A stretch of DNA of 64,000 nucleotides from DATCMH01 sp036563505 (GCA_036563505.1 DATCMH010000002.1:434001-498000); one strand, 5' to 3'; shown: positions 41,461 through 50,594, counted from the first letter of the stretch. Translations and numbers: made by a program. Notes: generated by a model not told the origin, from the sequence alone.

Positions 41461-43434
41461 ATGGGTGCGCCGCGGGCGGCTTTCGTCCTCGTCGCGGTGG
41501 GCTGCCTGACGGCAGCGCTCGCCGCCCGGGCCGAGAACGGGACCTCGTCGGGCCCCGATCTTGAGCTCCCGACACCGCCGGAAGTGACCGTCTCAGTCGA
41601 GCCGCGCGTGTCGGATCGCGCCGCCGAGCGTCCCTCGGAACCCGTAGGCGAGGTCGCGCCGCCGGACCTGCCCGCTGTCACCGTCGCCGTGCCGCCCGCC
41701 GTCCAGACCGTCCCGTCCGCGGCCGTCATGCCGCAGGTGACTGCCCTTCCCGACGTCGCACCGCCGGACCTGCCCTCGGCCCCCGTCACCATCACCGCCG
41801 CCGATCAGGCGACGACTGCGCTCGCCGTGCGCCTCGCCGACAACGGATTCCAGCTCCTGCCGCGACTCCCGCGCAAGGAGCGCGAGGCGATCGCAGCCTT
41901 CTACGCGCTCGGCGCTTACCAGCCGATCTGGGTCAAGGACGGCGCCTGGACGCCGGCCGCGACGGCCGTCATCGATCGCCTCAAGCGCGCCGGCGAGGAC
42001 GCGCTCGACGCAACGGAGTACCCGATCCCGGCGCTCGGCGTCACGGCGCGGGACTCGGCTGCCGACCTCGCCGAGGCCGAGCTGAAGCTCTCCGCCGCGG
42101 CCGTGCTCTACGCCCGGGACGCCCGCGGCGCACGCATCGAGCTCTCGCGCCTGTCGAGCCTCATCACGCCGAAGCTCGAGATTCCCACCGCCGACGCGGT
42201 TCTCAACCGTCTCGCCGCGTCCCCCGACGCAGGGGCGGCGCTCCAGGCCTTCAACCCGCCTCATGAGGGTTATCAGGCGCTCAAGCGCAAGCTCGCGGAG
42301 CTGCGCGCGACGCGGCCCGCCAGTACGCCCATGGTCAAGGTGCCGCAAGGCCCGGCCCTGAAACTCGGCATGCGCGATTCCCGGGTGCCGCTGGTCCGGG
42401 CGCGGTTCAATCTCGGCCCGGCCACCGGCGACGAAGCGGCCTACGACGAGCGCGTCGCCTCGGCGGTCGCCGACTTCCAGCGCGAGAAGGGCCTCGTCCC
42501 GGACGGCGTCCTGACCTCGAAAACCATCGCGGCCCTCGCCGGGTCCTCGCCGGCCCGGATCGAGGGGGACATCATCGCCAACATGGAGCGCTGGCGCTGG
42601 CTGCCCGCGGACATGGGCGAGCGCTACATCCAGGTGAACGTGCCCGAGTTCCGCCTGCGCCTCATGGACCGGGGTCGCCTCGCCCATCAGACCCGTGTCA
42701 TCGTCGGCAAGACCGAAACGCAGACGCCGGTTTTCTCGGAGATGATGCGATACGTCATCGTCAACCCGTCCTGGCATATCCCGCCCTCGATCCTGAAGAA
42801 GGAGATCCTGCCGGGTCTCGCCGCCGATCCGTTCTACGCGGCCAAGCGCGGCTACGAGGTTGTCCGCCGCGGCGATCAGATCTCCGTGCGCCAGCCGCCG
42901 GGGGAGCGCAACGCGCTTGGCTTCATCAAGCTCATGTTCCCGAACCGCCACGCGGTCTATCTCCACGACACGCCGAACCGCAGCCTGTTCCGCGCCGAGC
43001 GCCGCGCCTTCAGCCATGGTTGCGTGCGGGTCGAGCAGCCGTTCCAGCTCGCGGAGGAGGTGCTCGGGCGCGCCTGGACCGAGGAGCGGCTGAAGAGCCT
43101 CATCGGTCGGGGCGAGCGCACCATCCACCTGCCCGAGCCCCTGCCCGTGCACCTGACCTACTTCACCATCTTCGTCGACGAGCGCGGCGAGTTGCGCAGC
43201 GCCGCCGATCTCTATGGCCACGACCAAAAGGTTCGCCTGGCCCTGGGCTTGGGTGGGACGGCCGTCGCTCATGAGGGGCAGGGCGGCGTGCGGGAACGGG
43301 CTCGAATCACGCCCCCTCGCTCCCGGGTGACGCAGCAAGCCCCGAGGGTCGAGCGCCGGACCGTGCCGTCCCAAGCCCCCTCCCCCACGGCAGGGTCGTT
43401 CTGGGACATTTTGCGCGGGGGCAGCCAACTCTGA
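41461..43434 (+). CDS. L,D-transpeptidase, YcbB/LdtD type
   Basis: 657 residues. A signal peptide ends near AALAARAEN. A long Pro/Val/Glu-rich linker (about 25-120) precedes the scaffold domain (PLLPRLPRKEREAIAAFY, YQPIWVKDGAWTPAA). A peptidoglycan-binding domain lies around 300-345, and the YkuD catalytic domain contains HDTPNRSLFRAERRAFSHGCVRV split around Ser 518-Cys 521, where Cys 521 is the nucleophile. It forms 3-3 cross-links in peptidoglycan, important in Hyphomicrobiales. A perfect palindrome GGAACGTTCC lies at 41393-41402 upstream. Confidence 0.93.
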   Translation: MGAPRAAFVLVAVGCLTAALAARAENGTSSGPDLELPTPPEVTVSVEPRVSDRAAERPSEPVGEVAPPDLPAVTVAVPPAVQTVPSAAVMPQVTALPDVAPPDLPSAPVTITAADQATTALAVRLADNGFQLLPRLPRKEREAIAAFYALGAYQPIWVKDGAWTPAATAVIDRLKRAGEDALDATEYPIPALGVTARDSAADLAEAELKLSAAAVLYARDARGARIELSRLSSLITPKLEIPTADAVLNRLAASPDAGAALQAFNPPHEGYQALKRKLAELRATRPASTPMVKVPQGPALKLGMRDSRVPLVRARFNLGPATGDEAAYDERVASAVADFQREKGLVPDGVLTSKTIAALAGSSPARIEGDIIANMERWRWLPADMGERYIQVNVPEFRLRLMDRGRLAHQTRVIVGKTETQTPVFSEMMRYVIVNPSWHIPPSILKKEILPGLAADPFYAAKRGYEVVRRGDQISVRQPPGERNALGFIKLMFPNRHAVYLHDTPNRSLFRAERRAFSHGCVRVEQPFQLAEEVLGRAWTEERLKSLIGRGERTIHLPEPLPVHLTYFTIFVDERGELRSAADLYGHDQKVRLALGLGGTAVAHEGQGGVRERARITPPRSRVTQQAPRVERRTVPSQAPSPTAGSFWDILRGGSQL

Positions 43435-43555
43435 TCGCAGCCCCTGCCGTGGCGCCGATCGGGTGGCCGATCCCAAAACGCGCGGCGTCCCGCTCGGCAT
43501 CTTTTCGCCACGGTCCCGCCCTAAGCGGGGCAAGCCGAGAGCGGTTGCCGGCTCG

Positions 43556-43570
43556 TTAACGCTCCTGTAA
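43556..43570 (+). promoter_or_regulatory. Near-consensus CtrA box before the DUF882 gene
   Basis: TTAA (43556-43559), seven bases, GTAA (43567-43570) followed by CC. This differs from TTAA-N7-TTAAC at one position and lies about 75 bp before the DUF882 start. Confidence 0.33.
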
Positions 43571-43641
43571 CCCTGTTCGGCAACTCTCCGTTCACCAAAG
43601 CCGTCGCGGCCTGCAGAAGGCGGCGCACAGGGGGCGCGTTC

Positions 43642-45264
43642 TTGAGAGGGTTGCAAGGGAGCCGGTACGGACGGGTTGGCGGCCGCGCGCTCTTTGGGGC
43701 GGGGGTCGCGCTGTCCGCCTTCGTGGTCGCGACCCGCGGCACTCAGGACGCCGTCGCGAACGGCGACACCCGCACCATCACGATCCAGCACGAGCACACC
43801 AAGGAACTCGCGACGATCACGTTCCGGCGCGACGGCCGCTACGATTCCCAGGGTCTGGAACAGCTCAACTGGCTCTTGCGCGATTGGCGGCACGACGAGC
43901 CGACCAAGATGGACCCGCGCCTCTTCGACATCGTGTGGCAGGTCACCCGCGAGGTTGGCGCCCGCGAGCCGATCCGGGTGGTCTCGGCCTATCGCTCGCC
44001 CCAGACGAACGCCATGCTCCGCCGCCGCTCGCGGGCGGTCGCCAAGCACTCGCAGCACATGCAGGGCAAGGCGATGGACTTCTATCTCACCGATGTCGGC
44101 ATGGACCGGGTGCGCGCCATAGCTATGCGCCTGCAGCACGGCGGCGTCGGCTATTATCCCACCGCCTACAATCCCTTCGTCCACCTCGACGCGGGCAGCG
44201 TGCGCTCCTGGCCGCGCATGACCCGCGACCAGCTCGCCCGGCTGTTCCCGGACGGCCGCACGGTCCACATCCCTGCCGACGGCAAGCCGCTGGAGGGCTA
44301 TGAGGAAGCCCGGGCCGAGATCGTCGCCCGCGGCGGCTCGGTGGCGGGCTACGCGGCCTACGCCGAGGCCGAGGAGGCCGGCGGCTCCGGCGGCCGGCGC
44401 AAGAGCTTCTGGGCGACGCTGTTCGGCAGCGGCGACGACGAGGATTCCGACTACTACGCCACACCGGCGGCATCGGCCCGCGCCCGCCCGGCGGCGAGCC
44501 CGCCCTCGACCAGCCTCGCCTCCGCCTATCTGCCGAGCGCCAACAGCGAGGATGCCGGGACTCGGGGCTACTTCGCCTTCAATCAGCCGCCGCCCGAGCC
44601 TGCCGCCTCGCGCACCCGCGGACGGGCCGCGGCTCCCGCCGCGCCGCCTCAGCCGGCGCAGCAGTCTCCGGTTCAGGTGGCGGCGGCATCGGAGCCCGAA
44701 CCCGCGGCACCGGTGCGGGTCGCGAGCCTTGCTGGTCCCGATCCGCGCCTCGCCTGGCAGGCCGGCCCGGCCGGGCGGGGGGCGATCGCGGGGCAGGCCG
44801 AGCCGGACGACGAGGGCGCTGCCAAGACTCTCGCCATCGTTCCGCTGCCGCCCCGCCGCCCGGGCGACGAGCTCTTCGCCGGAACCCTGGTCTTCGCGCC
44901 CCTCCCCCCGTCCCGTCCCGTCGAGCTCGCCTCGCTCGGCACGCCAACGCTCCCGGCCGCGCGAGTCCCGGACGCGCCGCCCTCGGCCAGGGCCGTCGTC
45001 GAACCCGCTCCCAAGGCCGGCCCCGCCGACGAGGGCCGTCTGCAGCTCCGGGCTCTCTTCGCGGCGGTGGCCCAGGAGACCACGCCCGCCCGCAAAGCCC
45101 CGGTCGCCACGACCAAGGCGAAGGCGATCCCGGCCGAGACGGCGGGCCACGTCGCCAACGAGGCGACGGGCGTTCGCATGAGCTTCACGACGAAGGCTCC
45201 CGACGAGCTCCCATCGTCCCGTTTCACGGGCCCGGCAGTGAAGCCTTTGCCCGTTCTGCGCTAG
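43642..45264 (+). CDS. DUF882 (YcbK-like) M15-type peptidase with long Pro/Ala-rich tail
   Basis: 540 residues from TTG 43642, with AGGGGG upstream; no better start precedes the signal-like segment GGRALFGAGVALSAFVVATRG. The folded part (about 45-215) has the zinc-peptidase signature SAYRSPQTN, AKHSQHMQGKAMDFYL and YNPFVHLDAG, like YcbK/MepK, which cleaves 3-3 cross-links made by L,D-transpeptidases. The last 300 residues are low-complexity Pro/Ala/Arg-rich without a recognisable domain. Following an L,D-transpeptidase gene, it looks like a make-and-break pair for the same bond; that activity is inferred. Confidence 0.85.
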   Translation: MRGLQGSRYGRVGGRALFGAGVALSAFVVATRGTQDAVANGDTRTITIQHEHTKELATITFRRDGRYDSQGLEQLNWLLRDWRHDEPTKMDPRLFDIVWQVTREVGAREPIRVVSAYRSPQTNAMLRRRSRAVAKHSQHMQGKAMDFYLTDVGMDRVRAIAMRLQHGGVGYYPTAYNPFVHLDAGSVRSWPRMTRDQLARLFPDGRTVHIPADGKPLEGYEEARAEIVARGGSVAGYAAYAEAEEAGGSGGRRKSFWATLFGSGDDEDSDYYATPAASARARPAASPPSTSLASAYLPSANSEDAGTRGYFAFNQPPPEPAASRTRGRAAAPAAPPQPAQQSPVQVAAASEPEPAAPVRVASLAGPDPRLAWQAGPAGRGAIAGQAEPDDEGAAKTLAIVPLPPRRPGDELFAGTLVFAPLPPSRPVELASLGTPTLPAARVPDAPPSARAVVEPAPKAGPADEGRLQLRALFAAVAQETTPARKAPVATTKAKAIPAETAGHVANEATGVRMSFTTKAPDELPSSRFTGPAVKPLPVLR

Positions 45265-45393
45265 GCGCGGCCCCGACCTGACGGGCGCCGTCCCCGCCTT
45301 GAAGACCGGGGTGGTCCAAGGGGGTGCGTCAGCCCCCGCCGTTGACACCGCGCGGCCCCGGGCCGATACCCCGCCGGTTCCAAGCCCGGCCCG

Positions 45394-47379
45394 ATGACCA
45401 AGCAGACCGCCAAGAAAGCGCTGATCGTCCTGCACGACCTCGTCATGACGGCGCTCGCCGTGGTCGTGACCTTCGGCGTGCGCTTCGAGGGCGAGCTGCT
45501 CGACGAGCGCCTGGCGCAGCTGCCGACCTTCCTGCCGCTCTTCGTGGCCTATGCGGGTCTCGTCTACTGGTACTTCGCCCTCTACCAGTCGAAATGGCGG
45601 TTCGCCTCGCTGCCGGATCTGTTCAACATCTTCCGCGCAGCGAGCGTGCTTGCGATCACCCTCGTTCTCGTCGACTATGTCCTCGTCTCGCCGGCGCTCT
45701 ACGGCATCTACTTCTTCGGCAAGATCGCCATCGCGCTCTACTGGCTCGTGCAGATGTTCCTGCTCGGCGGGCCGCGGCTGGCGTACCGCTACCTGAAATA
45801 TTACCGGTCCCGCTCCCATTCGGCGCGGGAGGCCACCACGCCGACCCTGCTGCTCGGCCGCGGCACGGACGTCGAGGTGGTGCTGCGGGCCATCGAGGCC
45901 GGCACGGTCAAGAAGCTTCACCCCGTCGGCATCCTCTCCCATCGCCGGGCCGATCACGGTCAGTCGATCCGCGGCGTGCCGGTGCTGGGTGACCTCGCGG
46001 CCCTCGATCAGGTGCTGCAGGACTTCCAGGAGCGCGGCGTCACCGTCCGTCGGCTGCTCGCCACGCCGAGCGCGCTCGCCCCCGAGGCGAAGCCGGAGGA
46101 ACTGATCGCCCAGGCGCGGCGTCTCGGTCTGCCGCTCGCGCGCCTCACGAGCCTCGGCGAGGGCCTGCGCGACGCCGAGATCGCCCCGGTCGAGATCGAG
46201 GACCTCCTGCTGCGCCCCACCGTCGAGATCGACCGCGGGCGGCTGGAGAGCTTCATCGCGGGCAAGCGCGTGCTGGTGACGGGCGGTGGCGGCTCCATCG
46301 GCGCGGAGATCTGCGCCCGCGCCGTCGCCTTCGGCGCGAGCGATCTCCTCGTGCTCGAAGCCTCCGAGCCGTCACTCCACAACGCCCTCGAGACCCCGGC
46401 CATCGCAGGCGGCGAGACGGTGGTGTCGGGCGTCATCGCGGACGTGCGCGACCGGGCCCGCATGCTGGCCGTCGCCCGCGATTTCCGGCCGGACGTGGTC
46501 TTCCACGCCGCCGCCCTCAAGCACGTGCCCTACCTCGAGCAGGATTGGACGGAAGGGGTCCGCACCAACGTGTTCGGCTCCGTGAACGTCGCCGATGCTG
46601 GCATTGCCGCTGGCGCGGCGGCGGTGGTCATCATCTCCACCGACAAGGCGATCGAGCCCGTCTCCATGCTTGGCGCGACGAAGCGCCTGTCGGAGATGTA
46701 CGCCCAAGCCCTCGACGCCGAGACCGCCGCCGACCCGAAGGCGACGCGCCTCATCGCCGTGCGCTTCGGCAATGTGCTCGGCTCCGTCGGATCGGTGGTC
46801 CCGAAGTTCAAGGCGCAGATCGCCCGCGGCGGACCGGTCACGGTCACGCATCCGGACATGGTGCGCTACTTCATGACCGTGCGCGAAGCCGCCGACCTCG
46901 TGCTGACAGCCGGCTCGCATGCCGACCGGGAGGGACGCCGGGCCAACGCGCACCGGCCGAACACCGACGAGCGCGCCGCGGTCTACGTGCTCAAGATGGG
47001 CCAGCCCGTGCGCATCTACGACCTCGCCGAGCGGATGATCCGGCTCGCGGGCTTCGAGCCCAACACCGACATCGACATCGCGGTGACCGGCGCCCGCCCC
47101 GGCGAGCGCTTGGGCGAGATCCTCTTCGCGCAGGAGGAGCCCCGGGCCGACATCGGCATCGACGGGGTGATGGCGGCCAAGCCCGTCTTCGCCGATCGGC
47201 TGCGCGTCGAGGGCTGGCTCAAGGGCCTCGAGCGGGCCGTGGCGACAGGCGATCGGGCAGCCGCGGAGCGGGTTTTCGAGGAGGCGATCCCGGAGTTCAA
47301 GCGCCGGGCGCAGAGCTTCGCGCCAAGGCCTCAAGTCCGTCCGGCGTCCGAACCGAAGGCCGCCATCCGAGGCGCGTGA
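45394..47379 (+). CDS. Membrane UDP-N-acetylhexosamine 4,6-dehydratase (CapD/WbpM/WreV-like)
   Basis: 661 residues. Four N-terminal membrane helices and a first nucleotide-binding-like domain precede the SDR domain with VTGGGGSIGAE (from about 295), ADVRDRARM and VFHAAALKHVPYLE. The catalytic region is STDKAIEPVSMLGATKR: Lys 430, with Leu 426 at the place of the SDR Tyr or the Met of WbpM/PglF, and Met just before. It converts UDP-GlcNAc to its 4-keto-6-deoxy form. The convergent neighbours, a reductase and an initiating transferase, make a UDP-QuiNAc type pathway likely. Its 3' end overlaps the reductase gene by 83 bp. Confidence 0.9.
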   Translation: MTKQTAKKALIVLHDLVMTALAVVVTFGVRFEGELLDERLAQLPTFLPLFVAYAGLVYWYFALYQSKWRFASLPDLFNIFRAASVLAITLVLVDYVLVSPALYGIYFFGKIAIALYWLVQMFLLGGPRLAYRYLKYYRSRSHSAREATTPTLLLGRGTDVEVVLRAIEAGTVKKLHPVGILSHRRADHGQSIRGVPVLGDLAALDQVLQDFQERGVTVRRLLATPSALAPEAKPEELIAQARRLGLPLARLTSLGEGLRDAEIAPVEIEDLLLRPTVEIDRGRLESFIAGKRVLVTGGGGSIGAEICARAVAFGASDLLVLEASEPSLHNALETPAIAGGETVVSGVIADVRDRARMLAVARDFRPDVVFHAAALKHVPYLEQDWTEGVRTNVFGSVNVADAGIAAGAAAVVIISTDKAIEPVSMLGATKRLSEMYAQALDAETAADPKATRLIAVRFGNVLGSVGSVVPKFKAQIARGGPVTVTHPDMVRYFMTVREAADLVLTAGSHADREGRRANAHRPNTDERAAVYVLKMGQPVRIYDLAERMIRLAGFEPNTDIDIAVTGARPGERLGEILFAQEEPRADIGIDGVMAAKPVFADRLRVEGWLKGLERAVATGDRAAAERVFEEAIPEFKRRAQSFAPRPQVRPASEPKAAIRGA

Positions 47380-48229
47380 GGGCCTCCGGGCTCGCGACGA
47401 GCGAGCCCGACAAGCGCTCGAACGCTTCGGCCTTTCCAGCCAGCCTCGCGGCGAGGCCGACGAGCGCTCCCGGCACGGTCAGGAGCCCCGGCTGGCGTCC
47501 CAGACCCGCCCGCAGCGCCGTCACCATCTCCCCCACGGTGACGGGCTCCGGATCGGCGACGATGAGGGGCCGGTTCAACGGCGCGGGGGCTTTGAGCACC
47601 GCGTCGACGGCCCCGGCAAGGTTGTCGAGGGACAGGAGCGAGCGCTTGGCGCGGAGCGATCCGAGCGGCAGCGGGTACGGGCTGCGCGCCAGGGACAGGA
47701 GCGAGGCCATGTTGCCCTTCACTCCCGGACCGTAGACGAGAACCGGGCGCAGAGCCGCCCAGTCGAGCCCGACCTCCGCCAGGCCCTCCTCCGCGGCGAG
47801 CTTCGAGCGGCCGTAGGCGTCGGTGGGACGCGGCGGAAGGTCCTCGGTGAGAGTGCCCTCGGCGGTGGGGCCGCTCTGGGCGCGGATCGAGGACAGGAAG
47901 ACGAAGCGCCGCGCGCCGGCGCGCCTGGCGGCCTGCGCCAAGGCGATCGTCGCCTCGGTGTTCAGGCTGCGGTAATCGTCCTCGGGCAGGCCGGACATGG
48001 CATGCGCCAGCCCCGCCGAGTGCACGACCGCGTCGACGCCGGAGAGCGCGGCGGCCATGTTGCGCGGGCGGGCCAAGTCCCCCACCACCGCTCCGTGCGC
48101 CTCCGGCGGCAGTTCGGCCGGCCGGCGCAGGAGCACCCGAACGCGGTAGCCCCGGGCCGGGAGGCATCTCAGGAGATGCTGCCCGATGAACCCCGTGGCG
48201 CCCGTGAGCGCGATGAGCGGCCCGGTCAT
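47297..48229 (-). CDS. NAD-dependent epimerase/reductase (WreQ/WbpV-like, 4-keto sugar reductase)
   Basis: 310 residues. Extended SDR with GATGFIG (10-16), VVHSAGLAHAMSG, SSIRAQSGPTAEG and the catalytic Tyr 139-x3-Lys 143 (YGRSKLAAEEGL). This sequence type includes Rhizobium WreQ and Pseudomonas WbpV, which reduce UDP-4-keto-6-deoxy-GlcNAc to UDP-QuiNAc. That fits the adjacent 4,6-dehydratase and initiating transferase. It follows the transferase gene by 13 bp. The C-terminal 27 codons are antiparallel to the end of the dehydratase gene. Confidence 0.82.
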   Translation of the reverse strand: MTGPLIALTGATGFIGQHLLRCLPARGYRVRVLLRRPAELPPEAHGAVVGDLARPRNMAAALSGVDAVVHSAGLAHAMSGLPEDDYRSLNTEATIALAQAARRAGARRFVFLSSIRAQSGPTAEGTLTEDLPPRPTDAYGRSKLAAEEGLAEVGLDWAALRPVLVYGPGVKGNMASLLSLARSPYPLPLGSLRAKRSLLSLDNLAGAVDAVLKAPAPLNRPLIVADPEPVTVGEMVTALRAGLGRQPGLLTVPGALVGLAARLAGKAEAFERLSGSLVASPEALTRLGWRPSVRTPDGLEALARSSAPGA

Positions 48230-48242
48230 GCAGGTCTCCGGG

Positions 48243-49250
48243 TCATGAGCCTCTCCGGCGCGCGAAGGCGTTCAGGGTGAGGCCGGTCAGCAGCAGGCCG
48301 GCGCCGAGCGCCCCGGCCTGGACCGGCCAGGCGGGCCAGGCGACGGTCAGCGCCGCGAGCGCGGCGAGGGCGAGATTGAGGAGGAACACCCGCGTCACCA
48401 CCTCGATCACCGTGAAGCCGTTGTCCGTCGCCCGCTGGTACAAATGGCTGCGATGCGCCTCCCAGACGCGCTCGCCGCGCGTTAACCGGCGGAGCAGCGT
48501 CAAGGTTGCATCGAGCAGATGGTAGAGCGGCAGCAGGATCGCGGCCGCGAGCGCACCCGTGCCGGCGAGCTTGAGGAGGAGCCAGCCGGTGAGCAGGCCG
48601 ATCGGCAAGGAGCCGACATCTCCGAGAAAGAGGCGCGCCACGGGACGGTTGAACGGGGCAAAGCCCATAAGGCCGCCGAGGAGCGCCGCAGCCACGAGCG
48701 CGACACCGTCGGGCAGGCCGGCGATGGGCGCGATGAGCGCGACCGCCGCCGTCACGGGCACGATCTCCGCCACCGTGATCCAGTCGAGCCCGTCCATGAA
48801 GTTGACGAGGTTCACGAACCACACGCCCGCGAGAACCAGGAAGGCCCATTCGACCGGGCGCGGCACGGCCTCCGGAGCGATGCGGTCGCCGGCCACCGTC
48901 ACCGCCGCCGCGACAGCGACGGTTTGGAGGACCAATCGCAGGGCGGGCGACAGCGGGCGAATGTCGTCGACCGCGCCCACAACCGCGAGCGCCGCCGCCG
49001 CAAGGGCGACGACCCCGAGTTCCCGCAAGCTCCCCGGCCCCCCCAGGGCCAGAACGAGGCCGACGACGAGGATCGTCGCCCCGATGACGGCGATGCCGCC
49101 GCCCTGCGGTGTCGGGACCCTGTGGCTCGACCGGGCGTTCGGCCGCGCGAGGGCGTAGCGCTGGAGCAAAGGGCGCAAGATCACGATCAACCCCGCGCAG
49201 AGGAGCGCCGAGGCCGCGCAGGCGAGCACGAGGATCGTTGCGTGAACCAT
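48243..49250 (-). CDS. Polyprenyl-phosphate glycosyl-1-phosphate transferase (WecA/WbpL/WreU-like, GT4)
   Basis: 335 residues with about ten membrane helices. MraY/WecA family motifs: HRVPTPQGGGIAV after TM1, VGAVDDIRPLSP (Asp-Asp for Mg), NFMDGLDWITVAE and FNRPVARLFLGDVGS. It moves a sugar phosphate from UDP-sugar to undecaprenyl phosphate to begin O-antigen or capsule synthesis. The gene neighbourhood suggests QuiNAc-1-phosphate as donor group, as for Rhizobium etli WreU; GlcNAc is the alternative. Upstream lies a 385-bp repeat-filled gap. Confidence 0.88.
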   Translation of the reverse strand: MVHATILVLACAASALLCAGLIVILRPLLQRYALARPNARSSHRVPTPQGGGIAVIGATILVVGLVLALGGPGSLRELGVVALAAAALAVVGAVDDIRPLSPALRLVLQTVAVAAAVTVAGDRIAPEAVPRPVEWAFLVLAGVWFVNLVNFMDGLDWITVAEIVPVTAAVALIAPIAGLPDGVALVAAALLGGLMGFAPFNRPVARLFLGDVGSLPIGLLTGWLLLKLAGTGALAAAILLPLYHLLDATLTLLRRLTRGERVWEAHRSHLYQRATDNGFTVIEVVTRVFLLNLALAALAALTVAWPAWPVQAGALGAGLLLTGLTLNAFARRRGS

Positions 49251-49329
49251 GCCGAGGCCGTTTAGGCCGATCTCAGTCCTTCTGTCATCCCCGATGGGAT
49301 GGACTGAAGCACCCGGGGCTCATGCCCGG

Positions 49330-49632
49330 CTTCCCCTCACCCTCGCGCTGACGCGCTTGCTTCGCCTGCCGATCCGCAGGCGAAGCCCTCTCCCCAGAAG
49401 GGAGAGGAGTTTGGGGTCCGAGCATCGGCTCGGTGCTTGACTGTCTGACACGGTGGTGCGCGTCTCCTCTCCCAGCAGGGGAGAGGGTCGCGTCGGCGGA
49501 ACGGCCGACGCGACGAGCGCAGCGAGGGTGAGGGGGTGCTCGCCGCAGCCGCTCAAGCCTACGCTCAATGCTCCCTCATCCGCCCGGCTCACGCGAGGGC
49601 ACCTATTCCCTCAAGGGGAGAAGGAGCGACGA
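49330..49632. repeat. Family B repeat cluster (fills the 49251-49635 gap)
   Basis: Modules GCTTCGCCTGCCGATCCGC, CCCTCTCCCC/GGGAGAGG, GAGGGTGAGGGGG and CTCATCCGCCCGGCTCACG appear as inverted pairs, matching the clusters near 20280 and 25700. The rest of the gap, including GATGGGATGGACTG near 49290, contains no gene. Confidence 0.75.
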
Positions 49633-49635
49633 CCG

Positions 49636-50520
49636 TCACACCACAGGGGCGAAGCTGACTTCCTGGCGCTCGCGGGCGACGAAGGCGGAGGGCATGAGCT
49701 CCTGGAGCGCTTTCTCCTGCGCCCGCAAGGTCTCGTCGTCGTGGCCGGGATACAGGTGGAAAATCGCGAGGCCCGCCGCCCCGCTCGCCTTAGCGAGGTC
49801 CAGGGCCTTCGTGGCCGTCGAGTGGCCCCAGCCCTGGCAGCGGGGATATTCGTCGTCGAAGAACATGCCGTCGTAGATGACGAGGTCGGCCCCGGCGCAG
49901 AAGCGCACCAGGGCGGGGTCCGGCCAGGGCTCGGCATGCTCGAGGTCGCTGATGTAGCAGACGCGCCGGCCCCGATGCGCGAAGGCGTAGCCCGTCGCGC
50001 CGCCGGGATGGTTGAGCGGCAGAGTCTCGACCCTCGTCCCGTCCGGGAAGCTCAAGGTCTCGCCGGCGACGAAGCCGTGGTGCTCGATGCGTGCGGGCAG
50101 CACGTCGAGGGTAATCGGGAAGAGCGGCGGGGAGAACATGCGATCAAGCGCCGCCTTGGCGCTCTCGCCGCCGAGGTTGCCGCACCAGGTGCGGATGGTG
50201 CGATCCGGGCTCAGGATCGCCGGCTTCAGGAAGGGCAGGCCGGCGATGTGATCGTGGTGCAGGTGACTGAGGAGGATGTCGATCTCGGCCGGCGCTTCGG
50301 TGCCCAGCGACGCGCCGAGCGCCGAGAGCCCGGTCCCGGCATCGACGACGAAGAGCCGCTCGCCGCAGCGCACCTCGACGCACGGGGTGTGCCCCCCGAA
50401 CTCCACGAAGCGCGGACCGGAGGCGCAAAGGGATCCGCGCACGCCCCAGAACCGGACCGTGAGCTCGTCATTCTGTGGAGGAACGCGCCACAACATCGGC
50501 GGAGCCTGCCCTGCCTTCAC
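49636..50520 (-). CDS. MBL-fold metallo-hydrolase
   Basis: 294 residues from GTG 50520; ATG 50496 gives 286 residues and is equally plausible. The zinc motif HLHHDH lies at 86-91, with further ligands in LNHPGG and DLEHAE and a C-terminal His in FHLYPGHDDE. The opening VRFWGVRGSLCASG and TPCVEVRCGERLFVVDAGTG fit the subgroup near phosphodiesterases and RNase Z-like enzymes. The substrate is unknown. It lies 74 bp after the ABC exporter gene on the same strand and may share its transcript. Confidence 0.88.
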   Translation of the reverse strand: MKAGQAPPMLWRVPPQNDELTVRFWGVRGSLCASGPRFVEFGGHTPCVEVRCGERLFVVDAGTGLSALGASLGTEAPAEIDILLSHLHHDHIAGLPFLKPAILSPDRTIRTWCGNLGGESAKAALDRMFSPPLFPITLDVLPARIEHHGFVAGETLSFPDGTRVETLPLNHPGGATGYAFAHRGRRVCYISDLEHAEPWPDPALVRFCAGADLVIYDGMFFDDEYPRCQGWGHSTATKALDLAKASGAAGLAIFHLYPGHDDETLRAQEKALQELMPSAFVARERQEVSFAPVV

Positions 50521-50594
50521 GCGAATTGATGTGCGTTATCACACATCTGCGTGACTAAAGTCCGAACGCTCGAGAGGCGCGCCGGACACGCGCC

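Noticed and set aside
41593..45957. Very long open frame on the minus strand
   Set aside because: It is antisense to the L,D-transpeptidase, DUF882 and dehydratase genes. It is Arg/Gly/Asp-rich without domains, as expected in the shadow frame of high-G+C genes.
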